From positions 1 through 62,954 of the forward strand of contig CACMRC010000008.1 of assembly GCA_902615975.1 (NCBI GenBank): 62,954 nt of DNA. The letters are read 5' to 3'. Made by a program: the position numbers and the translations under genes. The DNA is from an uncultured Pelagibacteraceae bacterium (GTDB lineage: Bacteria; Pseudomonadota; Alphaproteobacteria; Pelagibacterales; Pelagibacteraceae). How positions within the stretch are numbered: position 1 is the stretch's first letter; each line of letters opens with the position of its first letter. The notes below the pieces were generated by a model. That model was not told the DNA's origin, ran no database searches, and saw only the letters and a list, made by a program, of their open reading frames with translations. Of this stretch, positions 35,186-43,746 are shown in pieces.

Positions 35186-35202
35186 TTTTTTAAAATATGA
35201 AC
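35172..35202 (+). promoter_or_regulatory. Hairpin covering the regulator start codon
   Basis: GTTCATATT (35172-35180) is complementary to AATATGAAC (35194-35202), a 9-bp perfect stem around a 13-nt loop. The second arm contains the ATG start at 35197. If it forms in the mRNA it would block initiation. The first arm overlaps the second direct-repeat copy. Confidence 0.45.
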
Positions 35203-36159
35203 GCCATACCAAGTATTTCTGAACATATTGATGAGAAGGTAATCAATAAAGTAATTCAAGATAATTTTGCCGCACTGGCACCTGCTTATTTTACTTTAAC
35301 AAGCAACTGGTTTGTAAGAGCCTATGATCATTATAAAGACATAGATAAGTTTGTCCTCATTATATATTTGATACATCAAGACCTTATATATTTCAGACAA
35401 AATGGAGTAAAAATTAACTACGACACGTTTTATAAGGATAAACCAATCGAAATTAATAAAATTAATATTTCAGATATCTCAAAAGATCTAGGAGTTCCAA
35501 AAGAAAGTGTTAGAAGAAAAGTTATAGAATTAGAAAAATTAAAAGTAATTAAAAGAACTGGTAAGAAAATTTTTGTTGTTCGAGATACGCTTTACTCAGC
35601 TAAAGCAGTCGATACTCTTACAGAGGTTGCAAATATATTGTATGAATTTAATAAAATTTTAAAAAAGGAAAAATTAGTAAATGAAGTTTATTCTCATAAA
35701 GAAATAATATTAGCAATAAAAGAAAATTTTTCTTACTGCTTGTATCAATTTAATAAATTTTGGTTTATTTTTATAAAAAGATGGAGAGAAGAATTAAAGG
35801 ATTTAGAAGTTTTTGCAATCGGCATGGTTGTACTAATAAATACAATTAAAAATCCAAAATTTACTCCAAAAAAACCAAATTTAGACTCATATAGAAAAGA
35901 GATTCAGGGATCAGATAAAAGAGGAGTTAATGCCATGTCAATTTCTGAAATAACTGGTATTCCTAGACCTACAGTTGTTAGAAAAATAAAATATTTAGTT
36001 GATAAAAAATTTCTTCATATAAATAATAAAAAATTAATTACATACAATACTAAAGATAGTGCCTTCGTAACAACAAAGGGAATGGTTAATAAAAATATAC
36101 TCAGCTTAAGCCATTTTATTTATAAAGTTTTTAATCAAATAAGAATAATCAATAACTAA
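35197..36159 (+). CDS. Protein with two winged-helix domains, probable transcriptional regulator
   Basis: A 320-residue cytoplasmic protein, not from a family I can name. Two similar helix-turn-helix regions are visible: one at about 89-125 (ISDISKDLGVPKESVRRKV followed by a basic wing) and one at about 247-285 (ISEITGIPRPTVVRKIKYL followed by a wing). They share the pattern I-S-D/E-I-x-G-V/I-P-K/R-x-S/T-V-x-R-K, so the protein looks like an internal duplication. The part between them is aromatic and helical, perhaps for dimerisation or ligand binding. It overlaps the BASS transporter gene convergently by 4 bp. Confidence 0.75.
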   Translation: MNAIPSISEHIDEKVINKVIQDNFAALAPAYFTLTSNWFVRAYDHYKDIDKFVLIIYLIHQDLIYFRQNGVKINYDTFYKDKPIEINKINISDISKDLGVPKESVRRKVIELEKLKVIKRTGKKIFVVRDTLYSAKAVDTLTEVANILYEFNKILKKEKLVNEVYSHKEIILAIKENFSYCLYQFNKFWFIFIKRWREELKDLEVFAIGMVVLINTIKNPKFTPKKPNLDSYRKEIQGSDKRGVNAMSISEITGIPRPTVVRKIKYLVDKKFLHINNKKLITYNTKDSAFVTTKGMVNKNILSLSHFIYKVFNQIRIINN

Positions 36160-37007
36160 TTAGACTTTCTTAAAAAATAAATAAAAATAAATCCAGTTAT
36201 ATACATGATTAGTGCATAAGCACCTGTTGGTAATGCATATAATATATCAGTACCAAATATTTGCGTAGAGACAAATAACGCTAACGTACCATTTTGTAAT
36301 CCACATTCTAAAGCAATACACTTCATTTGTTTAACACCTGAAGTAAAAGCTTTTGCAATGTAATATGCGATAACCATCATTGAAATATTTAAAATTAAAG
36401 CAATTAAACCTGCTTGTTTTATAAAGCTAAGAATATTTTCTCTTTCTTCATAAAACGCTGCTACAAAAAAAACAATAAACAAAACTATGTTGAGTTTATT
36501 AAATATTTCAACTTTAGAAGATATGAAATTTTCAGCAAATTTTCTGATAATCATTCCTAAAATCACAGGTACTGTTACAACTAAAAACATTTTTAAAGCT
36601 ATTCCTGTCATTGAAATATTTTGAGAAACCTCTGTTATTCCTAACATATCTGCAGATGTAAAGATTATTAAAGGAACTGTAATTATACTTAGTAAGCTAA
36701 TTACAGCAGTCAAAGATATTGATAACGCAACATCTCCATCAGCAAATTTTGTCATTACATTAGATGTTACACCTCCTGGAGCTGCAGCTATAATCATAAC
36801 CCCTATTGCTATTTCAGGCGGTGTTTTTAAAATTAAAATTAATATGTATGCTACAATTGGAAGAATTATTAATTGAGAAATAAAACCAACTATAAAATCT
36901 TTTGGCGATTTGAATACTCTTCCAAAATCTTCTATTTTTAATCCTAGGCCTAAGCCTAACATAATCAAAGCCAATATGATTGGCGCTATCTTAGTTACAA
37001 CCTCCAA
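36156..37007 (-). CDS. Bile acid:sodium symporter (BASS) family transporter
   Basis: A 283-residue protein with about nine or ten membrane segments and the BASS/SBF signature: AAAPGGVTSNVMTKFADGDVALSISLTAVISLLSI in the first half and ALECGLQNGTLALFVSTQI in the second, with the expected Gly, Asn and Gln sodium-binding residues. Bacterial members take up pyruvate, pantothenate or other organic anions with sodium. The substrate is not known. It is convergent with the double winged-helix gene, and its promoter region faces the AfuA-type operon. Confidence 0.9.
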   Translation of the reverse strand: MEVVTKIAPIILALIMLGLGLGLKIEDFGRVFKSPKDFIVGFISQLIILPIVAYILILILKTPPEIAIGVMIIAAAPGGVTSNVMTKFADGDVALSISLTAVISLLSIITVPLIIFTSADMLGITEVSQNISMTGIALKMFLVVTVPVILGMIIRKFAENFISSKVEIFNKLNIVLFIVFFVAAFYEERENILSFIKQAGLIALILNISMMVIAYYIAKAFTSGVKQMKCIALECGLQNGTLALFVSTQIFGTDILYALPTGAYALIMYITGFIFIYFLRKSN

Positions 37008-37161
37008 TGACTTCCCCCTCTTAAAAAAAATTATACAATATTTTTAATTTATTAACTAAAATAAATTTTAAACCTAGAAGTGAATTTTGTAATAAAATAG
37101 TAACAATTTTTAATAAAACATATTAACTTTCTGAATAATATAACTTTAGAGAGAGGAAATA

Positions 37162-38199
37162 ATGAAAAATCTAATAAAGATAGCATCTATTGTCCTTCTT
37201 TTTTCATTAACAATGTTTGGCTTAACAAACAAAGCTTCTGCAGCAAAATTAACTTTATATTGCAGTGTAGAAATTGATGTTTGTGAAATGCTTGAACAAG
37301 CTTATGAAAAAGAGACAGGCACAAAAGTTGCAATGACAAGAGCAAGTAGTGGTGAAACTTTTGCGAAAATTAAAGCAGAAGGCTCTAATCCAAAAGGAGA
37401 CGTTTGGTTTGGTGGAACAGGTGATCCACACTTAACAGCTGCTCAGGAAAATTTAACAGAAAAATATAAATCAAAACATTTCGATGATTTATTACCTGCA
37501 GCACAAAACCAAGCAAAAAATGCTGACTATAAATCTGTAGGGATTTATGTTGGTGCACTAGGTTTTGGATATAATAAAGATCTTTTGGCTAAAAAAGGTC
37601 TTCCAGCTCCAAAATCATGGATGGACTTAACAAAACCTATTTATAAGGGTGAAATCCAAGTAGCAAATCCTAATTCATCTGGAACTGCTTACACAACTTT
37701 AGCTACAATTCTTCAAATTTTTGGGGAAGATAAAGGTTGGGATTACATGAAAAAACTTCATGCAAATATCAATACTTACACAAAATCTGGTTCTGCTCCA
37801 ATTAAAGCGACTGGAAGAGGTGAAAACTTAATTGGTATTTGTTTCCAACACGATGGTGTTAAACAAACTAAAAAAGGTTTACCTGTTGTAACAGTATCTC
37901 CTGCTGAAGGAACTGGCTATGAAGTTGGATCAATGAGTATTATTGCTGGTGCAAGAAATATGAAGGAAGCTAAAAAGTTTTATGACTGGGCATTAAGTCC
38001 TGCAATACAAACTATGGTTTTCACTTCAGGAAAATCTTTGCAAGTACCATCAAATACTAAAGCAAAAGCTGATCCTGATGCTCCAGATTTATCTACAATT
38101 AACTTGATTGATTACAATTTTAAAGTTTATGGAGATAAAGCTACTAGAGCGAGCCTGTTATCCAAGTGGGATAACGACGTATCTGTAATTCCTAGATAA
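37162..38199 (+). CDS. ABC transporter binding protein, AfuA/FbpA (iron- or phosphonate-type) family
   Basis: A 345-residue periplasmic binding protein with a signal peptide ending SAA near residue 28. The mature start KLTLYCSVEIDVCEMLEQAYEKETG and GDVWFGGTGD are typical of the family that holds Fe(III), 2-aminoethylphosphonate and small-organic binders. The conserved Tyr pair of iron binders is not obvious to me. The operon goes on with a fused permease, an ATPase, phosphotransacetylase and an HpsN-like enzyme, so a carbon or sulfonate substrate is more likely than iron. A hairpin follows it. Confidence 0.83.
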   Translation: MKNLIKIASIVLLFSLTMFGLTNKASAAKLTLYCSVEIDVCEMLEQAYEKETGTKVAMTRASSGETFAKIKAEGSNPKGDVWFGGTGDPHLTAAQENLTEKYKSKHFDDLLPAAQNQAKNADYKSVGIYVGALGFGYNKDLLAKKGLPAPKSWMDLTKPIYKGEIQVANPNSSGTAYTTLATILQIFGEDKGWDYMKKLHANINTYTKSGSAPIKATGRGENLIGICFQHDGVKQTKKGLPVVTVSPAEGTGYEVGSMSIIAGARNMKEAKKFYDWALSPAIQTMVFTSGKSLQVPSNTKAKADPDAPDLSTINLIDYNFKVYGDKATRASLLSKWDNDVSVIPR

Positions 38200-38210
38200 T
38201 TTTAGGAATT
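38187..38210 (+). promoter_or_regulatory. Hairpin between AfuA-type binding protein and permease, hiding the ribosome site
   Basis: AATTCCTA (38187-38194) pairs with TAGGAATT (38203-38210) around an 8-nt loop. The second arm contains the only Shine-Dalgarno-like AGGA before the permease ATG at 38212, and the stop codon of the binding-protein gene is in the loop. Ribosomes finishing the first gene could open it. Confidence 0.5.
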
Positions 38211-38211
38211 A

Positions 38212-40410
38212 ATGAGAGGACTCGTTATCTGTTGGATGCTCATAGGAGGATTGGGCTTCCTAATCTTTCCATGGTATGTAACAGGTGACGGGTTTTTCTC
38301 AATAAACTGGATACTAGAATATTCTTTAGAGGATTATGGTTCCGTATTACCTCAAGTATTTATAAATAAAAAATATTGGCTTTTACCAATATTGCTTCCT
38401 CTAATTTTTCCTTTAGCAACATTTAAATTAAATCAGAACAATCCGATATATTCTAAAATTTTCTTATACTCAGGGTTAATTGGTTTTTTTTACTTTTTTC
38501 TTCAGGGATTTTCTATTGGTATAAGAGGATGGAATTTTGAAATTTTACAATCTATTTTTGGTGATGTAGAAAATCAATTTGGTGTTGGTTCAGGTGCAGT
38601 TTTAACTTGTTGTACATTTGTATTTTATATCACTCATGGTCTATCATCACGTGGGTGGTTGAATGGGGATAATTTTATAGTTGGAAGTATAGGTAGTATT
38701 ATAATTTTAGTTTCAACTTTTGTATTTTTTCCAATTTTCAGAATGTTTGCAGTTGCTTTTAAAGGAACTGAGGGTGGTTATGAAATAAGTAATTTTTCAG
38801 ACAAAATATTTAATAAAGGAATTTGGGGGCTGAATTGCCTTTATAGTGATTATGCTTGTGGTGTTTTTTGGAATACCGTTACTATGGGTACACTCACTGC
38901 ATTTTCATCAACAATTTTGGGGTTAGCTTTTGCTTTATTAGTTGCAAGAACTAGTTTCAGATTTAAAAAAACAATTAGAGTATTATCTGTATTACCAATA
39001 ATTACTCCACCATTTGTAATTGGATTAGCGATAATAATTTTATTTGGAAGAACTGGTGTTGTGAGTTCGTTTCTTGAATGGGGATTTGACATTGAACCTT
39101 CTAGATGGATTTATGGTTTACCAGGAATATGGTTTGCCCAAACACTTGCTTTTACCCCTATTGCATTTTTAGTTTTAATTGGTGTTGTTGAAAGTGTCAG
39201 TCCATCTATGGAAGAAGCATCTCAAACCTTGAGGGCTTCTAAATGGCAAGTTTTTAAAACAGTTACCTTGCCATTAATGAGACCTGGAATAGCAAATGCG
39301 TTTCTACTTGGTTTTATAGAAAGTTTAGCAGACTTTGGTAACCCTTTAGTACTAGGAGCAGAATACGATGTATTATCTACTGAAATATTTTTTGCAATTG
39401 TTGGTGCACAGTACGATGAAACTAAAGCAGCAATATTAGCTATGATTTTATTATCTGTTGTTTTAGTAGTATTTTATTTACAAAACCAATGGTTAGGAAA
39501 AAAATCCTATATTTCAATTTCAGGTAAAGGAGATAGTGGTGTTCATCCAGAACTTCCAAATAAAACAAAATGGGTAATTTATTCAACCGTGCTTCCGTGG
39601 GCTTTATTGACATTTATAATTTATGTAATGATCATGTTCGGTGGATTTGTAGAAATGTGGGGTGTTGATCATAGCTTTACGTTAAGACATTATATTGAAG
39701 CTTTTAGTGTTGATTGGGTAAAAGAGAGAGGTTTCTTATGGACAGGAACTGCTTGGAATTCCTTTAATACTACATTTACGATTGCTTTAATCTCCTCTTT
39801 ACCGACTGCTGCAATAGGAATTTTAACTGCATATCTTCTAACAAGACACAAATTCAAAGGAAAAAATGCTTTTGAATTTGGTACGATGTTGAGCTTTGCA
39901 ATACCTGGTAGTGTTATCGGTGTAAGTTACGTTTTTGCTTTTAATGTTCCTCCTCTTGAAATAACAGGAACTGGAATAATCTTAGTGATTGCATTTGTAT
40001 TTAGAAATATGCCTGTTGGAGTTAGAGCAGGAATAGCTGCTATGAATCAGCTTGATCCACACTTAGATGAAGCTTCATCAACTTTAAACGCTTCTAGCGC
40101 CCAAACATTTAGGAATATAATTCTTCCTTTACTTAAGCCTGCCATTACAGCATCTTTAGTTTTTAGTTTTGTAAGAGCCATGACAGCAATTAGTGCAGTT
40201 ATCTTCTTGGTAAGTGCAAATTATGACTTGGCTGTTTCATACATACTTGGTCGATTAGAAAATAATGACTATGGCCTTGCAATAGTGTATTCATCTGCAT
40301 TAATTGTAGTTATGCTGATTACAATTACTTTAATGCAACTAATAATAGGAAAACGTAAATTAGGAAGAAGAGATCAGGCAGCTGGAATTTTACAAGGAAA
40401 TTTAGGATAA
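38212..40410 (+). CDS. ABC transporter permease, fused double-domain (FbpB-like)
   Basis: A 732-residue permease with two copies of the binding-protein-dependent permease domain (about residues 220-420 and 520-720), as in FbpB/AfuB and AEP-type importers. Each half shows an EAA loop: MEEASQTLRASKWQVFKTVTLPLMRPGI and LDEASSTLNASSAQTFRNIILPLLKPAI. A further set of four or so membrane segments lies in the first 190 residues, which is longer than usual. Its start lies 1 nt from the hairpin; the stop shares one base with the ATPase start. Confidence 0.92.
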   Translation: MRGLVICWMLIGGLGFLIFPWYVTGDGFFSINWILEYSLEDYGSVLPQVFINKKYWLLPILLPLIFPLATFKLNQNNPIYSKIFLYSGLIGFFYFFLQGFSIGIRGWNFEILQSIFGDVENQFGVGSGAVLTCCTFVFYITHGLSSRGWLNGDNFIVGSIGSIIILVSTFVFFPIFRMFAVAFKGTEGGYEISNFSDKIFNKGIWGLNCLYSDYACGVFWNTVTMGTLTAFSSTILGLAFALLVARTSFRFKKTIRVLSVLPIITPPFVIGLAIIILFGRTGVVSSFLEWGFDIEPSRWIYGLPGIWFAQTLAFTPIAFLVLIGVVESVSPSMEEASQTLRASKWQVFKTVTLPLMRPGIANAFLLGFIESLADFGNPLVLGAEYDVLSTEIFFAIVGAQYDETKAAILAMILLSVVLVVFYLQNQWLGKKSYISISGKGDSGVHPELPNKTKWVIYSTVLPWALLTFIIYVMIMFGGFVEMWGVDHSFTLRHYIEAFSVDWVKERGFLWTGTAWNSFNTTFTIALISSLPTAAIGILTAYLLTRHKFKGKNAFEFGTMLSFAIPGSVIGVSYVFAFNVPPLEITGTGIILVIAFVFRNMPVGVRAGIAAMNQLDPHLDEASSTLNASSAQTFRNIILPLLKPAITASLVFSFVRAMTAISAVIFLVSANYDLAVSYILGRLENNDYGLAIVYSSALIVVMLITITLMQLIIGKRKLGRRDQAAGILQGNLG

Positions 40411-41465
40411 TGAAAAAAGCAGAAGTAAAGTTTGAAAATATAACAAAAAAATTTAATGAAACTACAGCAGTAGATAATGTTAACTGTAAATTTGAAGCTG
40501 GAACTTTAACTACTTTACTTGGTCCATCTGGTTGTGGAAAAACTACTTCACTAAGAATTATTGCAGGTCTAGAAAGAGCTACAAGTGGTAAAATATTAGT
40601 AGATGATGAAGACGTAACATTATTGCCTGCAACAGACAGAGATGTATCAATGGTATTTCAATCTTATGCTTTGTTTCCACACATGAGTGTAATTGAAAAT
40701 GTTTCGTATGGCTTAAAAATGGTCAATGTAAATAAAGAAGAATATATTCAAAAATCTTTAGAAACTCTAAAATTGGTAAATTTAGAGGGGTATGAAAACA
40801 GGATGCCATCAGAACTATCTGGTGGACAGCAGCAAAGGGTTGCAGTTGCAAGAGCAATTGTGTTGGAACCAAAAGTACTGCTTTTCGATGAACCTCTTTC
40901 TAACTTAGATGCAAAATTAAGAAGACAAGTAAGAGAAGATATTAGAGAAATTCAACAAAAATTAGGAGTTACAACTATTTATGTAACCCATGACCAAGAA
41001 GAAGCGTTAGCTATTTCTGATAAAGTTATTGTGATGAATAATGCAGTCATCGCTCAAGAAGGTAGTCCAAAAGATCTTTATAATTTTCCACAAAATAAAT
41101 TTGTAGCTAATTTTATAGGTGATGCAAATGTAGTAAAAGCTGAAATCTTAAATAAAAAATCTAACTCATATGATTTAAAAATAGCTGAAATGAATATTAA
41201 ATTGCAAAGTGATAAAGATTTTGAAAAAAATGTTTCTGTAGCGCTTAGACCTGAAAAAATTTCAATTAATAAAGATAAAAAAGAAAATTCTATTCATGCA
41301 ACTGTAAATAATGCTTCATTTGTGGGAAGTAGCTATCAATACATATTAAATTCAAATGCTGGGAAACTGTTTGTAATTTCTGGAGAAACAAATGACATAT
41401 TTAAAGTTGGAGAAGAAGTCTTTTTAAGTATAAATGACCATGAAGTAAAAATTCTTAACGATTAA
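40410..41465 (+). CDS. ABC transporter ATPase (PotA/FbpC-like, with TOBE domain)
   Basis: A 351-residue ATPase: Walker A GPSGCGKTTSLRI, signature LSGGQQQRVAVARA, Walker B VLLFDEPLSNLDA, H-loop YVTHDQEEALAISD and a C-terminal TOBE domain after about residue 240. It energises the fused permease. The start overlaps the permease stop by one base (TAATG type). Five bases after its stop the phosphotransacetylase gene begins, supporting a common catabolic role. Confidence 0.94.
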   Translation: MKKAEVKFENITKKFNETTAVDNVNCKFEAGTLTTLLGPSGCGKTTSLRIIAGLERATSGKILVDDEDVTLLPATDRDVSMVFQSYALFPHMSVIENVSYGLKMVNVNKEEYIQKSLETLKLVNLEGYENRMPSELSGGQQQRVAVARAIVLEPKVLLFDEPLSNLDAKLRRQVREDIREIQQKLGVTTIYVTHDQEEALAISDKVIVMNNAVIAQEGSPKDLYNFPQNKFVANFIGDANVVKAEILNKKSNSYDLKIAEMNIKLQSDKDFEKNVSVALRPEKISINKDKKENSIHATVNNASFVGSSYQYILNSNAGKLFVISGETNDIFKVGEEVFLSINDHEVKILND

Positions 41466-41470
41466 ATATT

Positions 41471-42382
41471 ATGCTATCAAGTAAAGAAATTATATGCCCA
41501 AATAACCTTCTGGATTTAGCTCATAAAAAAAAAGGTGTTAAAGTTGCTGTTGTAAATGCAGGAAAACCTTTACCAATGTTATCCATTCAAGATGCAGTAA
41601 ATGAAAATCTAATTGAACCAATTTTTATTGGTCATGAAGTAGAAATACAAAAATGTGCTGAAGATATTAAATGGGATATCTCTAAATATGAACTTATTCA
41701 TGAACCTGTAGAGAATGATACAGCTAAAATTGCTGCTAAACTTGCAAGAGAAGATAAGGTTAAAATAATTGTCAAAGGACATATTCATACAGATGTTCTC
41801 ATGAAAGAGGTTTTAAAACGTGAATACAATTTGTTAGGCAAAAAAAGACTAAGTCATATTTGGCATATGAGTATTGGTAAAGATGATAGGCCTCTAATAA
41901 TCACTGATGGAGCATTAAATGTATTGCCCAATGTGAAAACTAAAATGCATATCTTGAAAAATGTAATAAATTTTTCACACAGAATAGGAATAGAAAGACC
42001 AAAAATATCTGTTTTATCAGCCACAGAGGAAGTTTTAGAAAGTGTACCAAGTTCAATTGAAGCTGCTGAAATTACAAAATTAGCAAAAGAGGAAAATTTA
42101 AATGCTGACGTATTTGGCCCTTTAGCATTTGACAATAGTATTTCAAAAAAATCAGCAGCAATAAAAGGAATTAAAAATTTGGTTGCTGGTGAAGCAGATG
42201 TATTATTGGTTCCTAGTGTAGAAACTGGAAATGCTTTAGTTAAAATGCTTATCTATTTTAGTGGTGCATGTGCCGCAGGAGTTGTAGTTGGTGGAAAAGT
42301 ACCAGTGGTAATAACAAGTAGATCTGATGAGGCGCAAGCGCGTTTAGCTTCTATTGCAGCTGCCGTTGTTGCATTAGATTAA
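41471..42382 (+). CDS. Phosphate acetyl/butyryltransferase family protein
   Basis: A 303-residue member of the PTA/PTB family, similar to short phosphotransacetylases and phosphobutyryltransferases. Visible are VAVVNAGKPLPMLSIQDAV, VKGHIHTDVLMKEVL, the LNVLPNVKTKMHILKN region and AGEADVLLVPSVETGNALVKML near the substrate site. It probably interconverts acetyl-phosphate and acetyl-CoA. In sulfonate pathways acetyl-phosphate is released by sulfoacetaldehyde acetyltransferase, and the HpsN-like gene follows 75 nt later, so a sulfonate link is plausible. A purely central metabolic role is the alternative. Confidence 0.82.
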   Translation: MLSSKEIICPNNLLDLAHKKKGVKVAVVNAGKPLPMLSIQDAVNENLIEPIFIGHEVEIQKCAEDIKWDISKYELIHEPVENDTAKIAAKLAREDKVKIIVKGHIHTDVLMKEVLKREYNLLGKKRLSHIWHMSIGKDDRPLIITDGALNVLPNVKTKMHILKNVINFSHRIGIERPKISVLSATEEVLESVPSSIEAAEITKLAKEENLNADVFGPLAFDNSISKKSAAIKGIKNLVAGEADVLLVPSVETGNALVKMLIYFSGACAAGVVVGGKVPVVITSRSDEAQARLASIAAAVVALD

Positions 42383-42457
42383 TTCTAAGTTAAGCAAACC
42401 TATTGAATTCGTAGCTTTTATACTCTATTAAAGAGGCTCAAAAAAAAGGAAGCGATA

Positions 42458-43744
42458 ATGGCAATACAATATTTAAAAAAATCACCAAAAACATCTTCAA
42501 CAGATGACACCAAAACAAGAGAGATAGTTGAAAATATTTTAAAAGATATTGAAAAAACTAAAGAAGAAGGTTGTAAAGAGCTTTCAAAAAAATTTGATAA
42601 ATTTGAGGGTGATGTAATCGTTTCCAAAGAAAAAATTGAAGAGATTAAAAAAAGTTTAGATCAAAAAACTAAAGATGATGTTCAATTTTCTCATGAAAGA
42701 GTTAGAAAATTTGCAGAAGCACAATTAAAAAATTATGGACAAGATTTTGAAGTTGAGCTCTCTGAGGGTTTGTATGCTGGTCAAAAATTAATTCCTGTAA
42801 ATACTGCTGGATGTTATGTTCCTGCTGGTAGATACGCACATATCGCATCTGCAGTGATGAGTGTAACAACTGCAAAAGTTGCTGGCGTTAAAAATATTAT
42901 TGTATGTAGCTCACCTAAACCAGGTGTTGGAGTTCATCCTACTATTGTTTATACAGCTGATCTTTGTGGTGCAGATGTAATAATGAACTTAGGTGGAGTA
43001 CAAGCAATTGCAGCTATGACAAATGGTTTATTTGGAAATGCGCCTGCTGATATTTTAGTAGGTCCAGGTAATCAATTTGTTGCTGAAGCAAAAAGAATTT
43101 TATTTGGTAAAGTTGGAATAGATTTATTTGCAGGTCCAACTGAAATTGCAATAATCGCTGATGAAACTGCTGATCCAGAAATTGTAGCAGTAGATTTAGT
43201 TGGTCAAGCTGAGCATGGATATAATTCACCTGCTTGGTTGTACACTACAAGTAAAGAACTAGCAGAAAAAGTAATGAAAAGAGTTCCAGAATTAATTGCT
43301 GAATTACCAGAATTACCAAGAACAAATGCTGAGGCAGCTTGGAGAGATTACGGTGAAGTAGTGTTATGTGATACTGATGAAGAGATGGCTAAAATTAGTG
43401 ATGAATATGCACCTGAGCACTTAGAGGTACAAACAAAGAATTTAGATTGGTTCCACGACAGATTAAAAAATTATGGTTCTTTATTTGTTGGTGAAGAAAC
43501 AACTGTTGCTTATGGAGATAAATGTTCAGGAACAAATCATATTTTACCTACAAAAGGAGCTGGAAGATATACAGGTGGTTTATTTGTAGGAAAATTTATC
43601 AAAACACTAAGTTTCCAAAGAATGACTAAAGAATCTACAGAATTAGTTGGTGCTGCAGCTGCAAGACTTTCAAGATACGAAGGTATGGAAGCACATGCAA
43701 GAACTGGGGATGTAAGATTAAAAAAATACGGATATACGGGTTAA
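42458..43744 (+). CDS. hpsN: Histidinol dehydrogenase-family enzyme, probable sulfopropanediol dehydrogenase HpsN
   Basis: A 428-residue member of the HisD family. It has NTAGCYVPAGRYAHIASAVM, the NAD region GPGNQFVAEAKRILFG, the catalytic E320-H321 in APEHLEVQ and the late KCSGTNHILPT. The N-terminus IQYLKKSP and the SGTNHILPT form agree with HpsN, the NAD-dependent 2,3-dihydroxypropane-1-sulfonate dehydrogenase that makes sulfolactate, rather than biosynthetic HisD (usually GPNHVLPT). No other his genes are near. The call HpsN is from remembered family features and should be tested. A good AAGGAAG ribosome site precedes the ATG. Confidence 0.72.
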   Translation: MAIQYLKKSPKTSSTDDTKTREIVENILKDIEKTKEEGCKELSKKFDKFEGDVIVSKEKIEEIKKSLDQKTKDDVQFSHERVRKFAEAQLKNYGQDFEVELSEGLYAGQKLIPVNTAGCYVPAGRYAHIASAVMSVTTAKVAGVKNIIVCSSPKPGVGVHPTIVYTADLCGADVIMNLGGVQAIAAMTNGLFGNAPADILVGPGNQFVAEAKRILFGKVGIDLFAGPTEIAIIADETADPEIVAVDLVGQAEHGYNSPAWLYTTSKELAEKVMKRVPELIAELPELPRTNAEAAWRDYGEVVLCDTDEEMAKISDEYAPEHLEVQTKNLDWFHDRLKNYGSLFVGEETTVAYGDKCSGTNHILPTKGAGRYTGGLFVGKFIKTLSFQRMTKESTELVGAAAARLSRYEGMEAHARTGDVRLKKYGYTG

Positions 43745-43746
43745 TT

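Noticed and set aside
42458..43744. Biosynthetic histidinol dehydrogenase (hisD)
   Set aside because: No other his gene is nearby, the neighbours are an importer and phosphotransacetylase, and the N-terminus and SGTNH motif fit HpsN better. It stays a family-level alternative.
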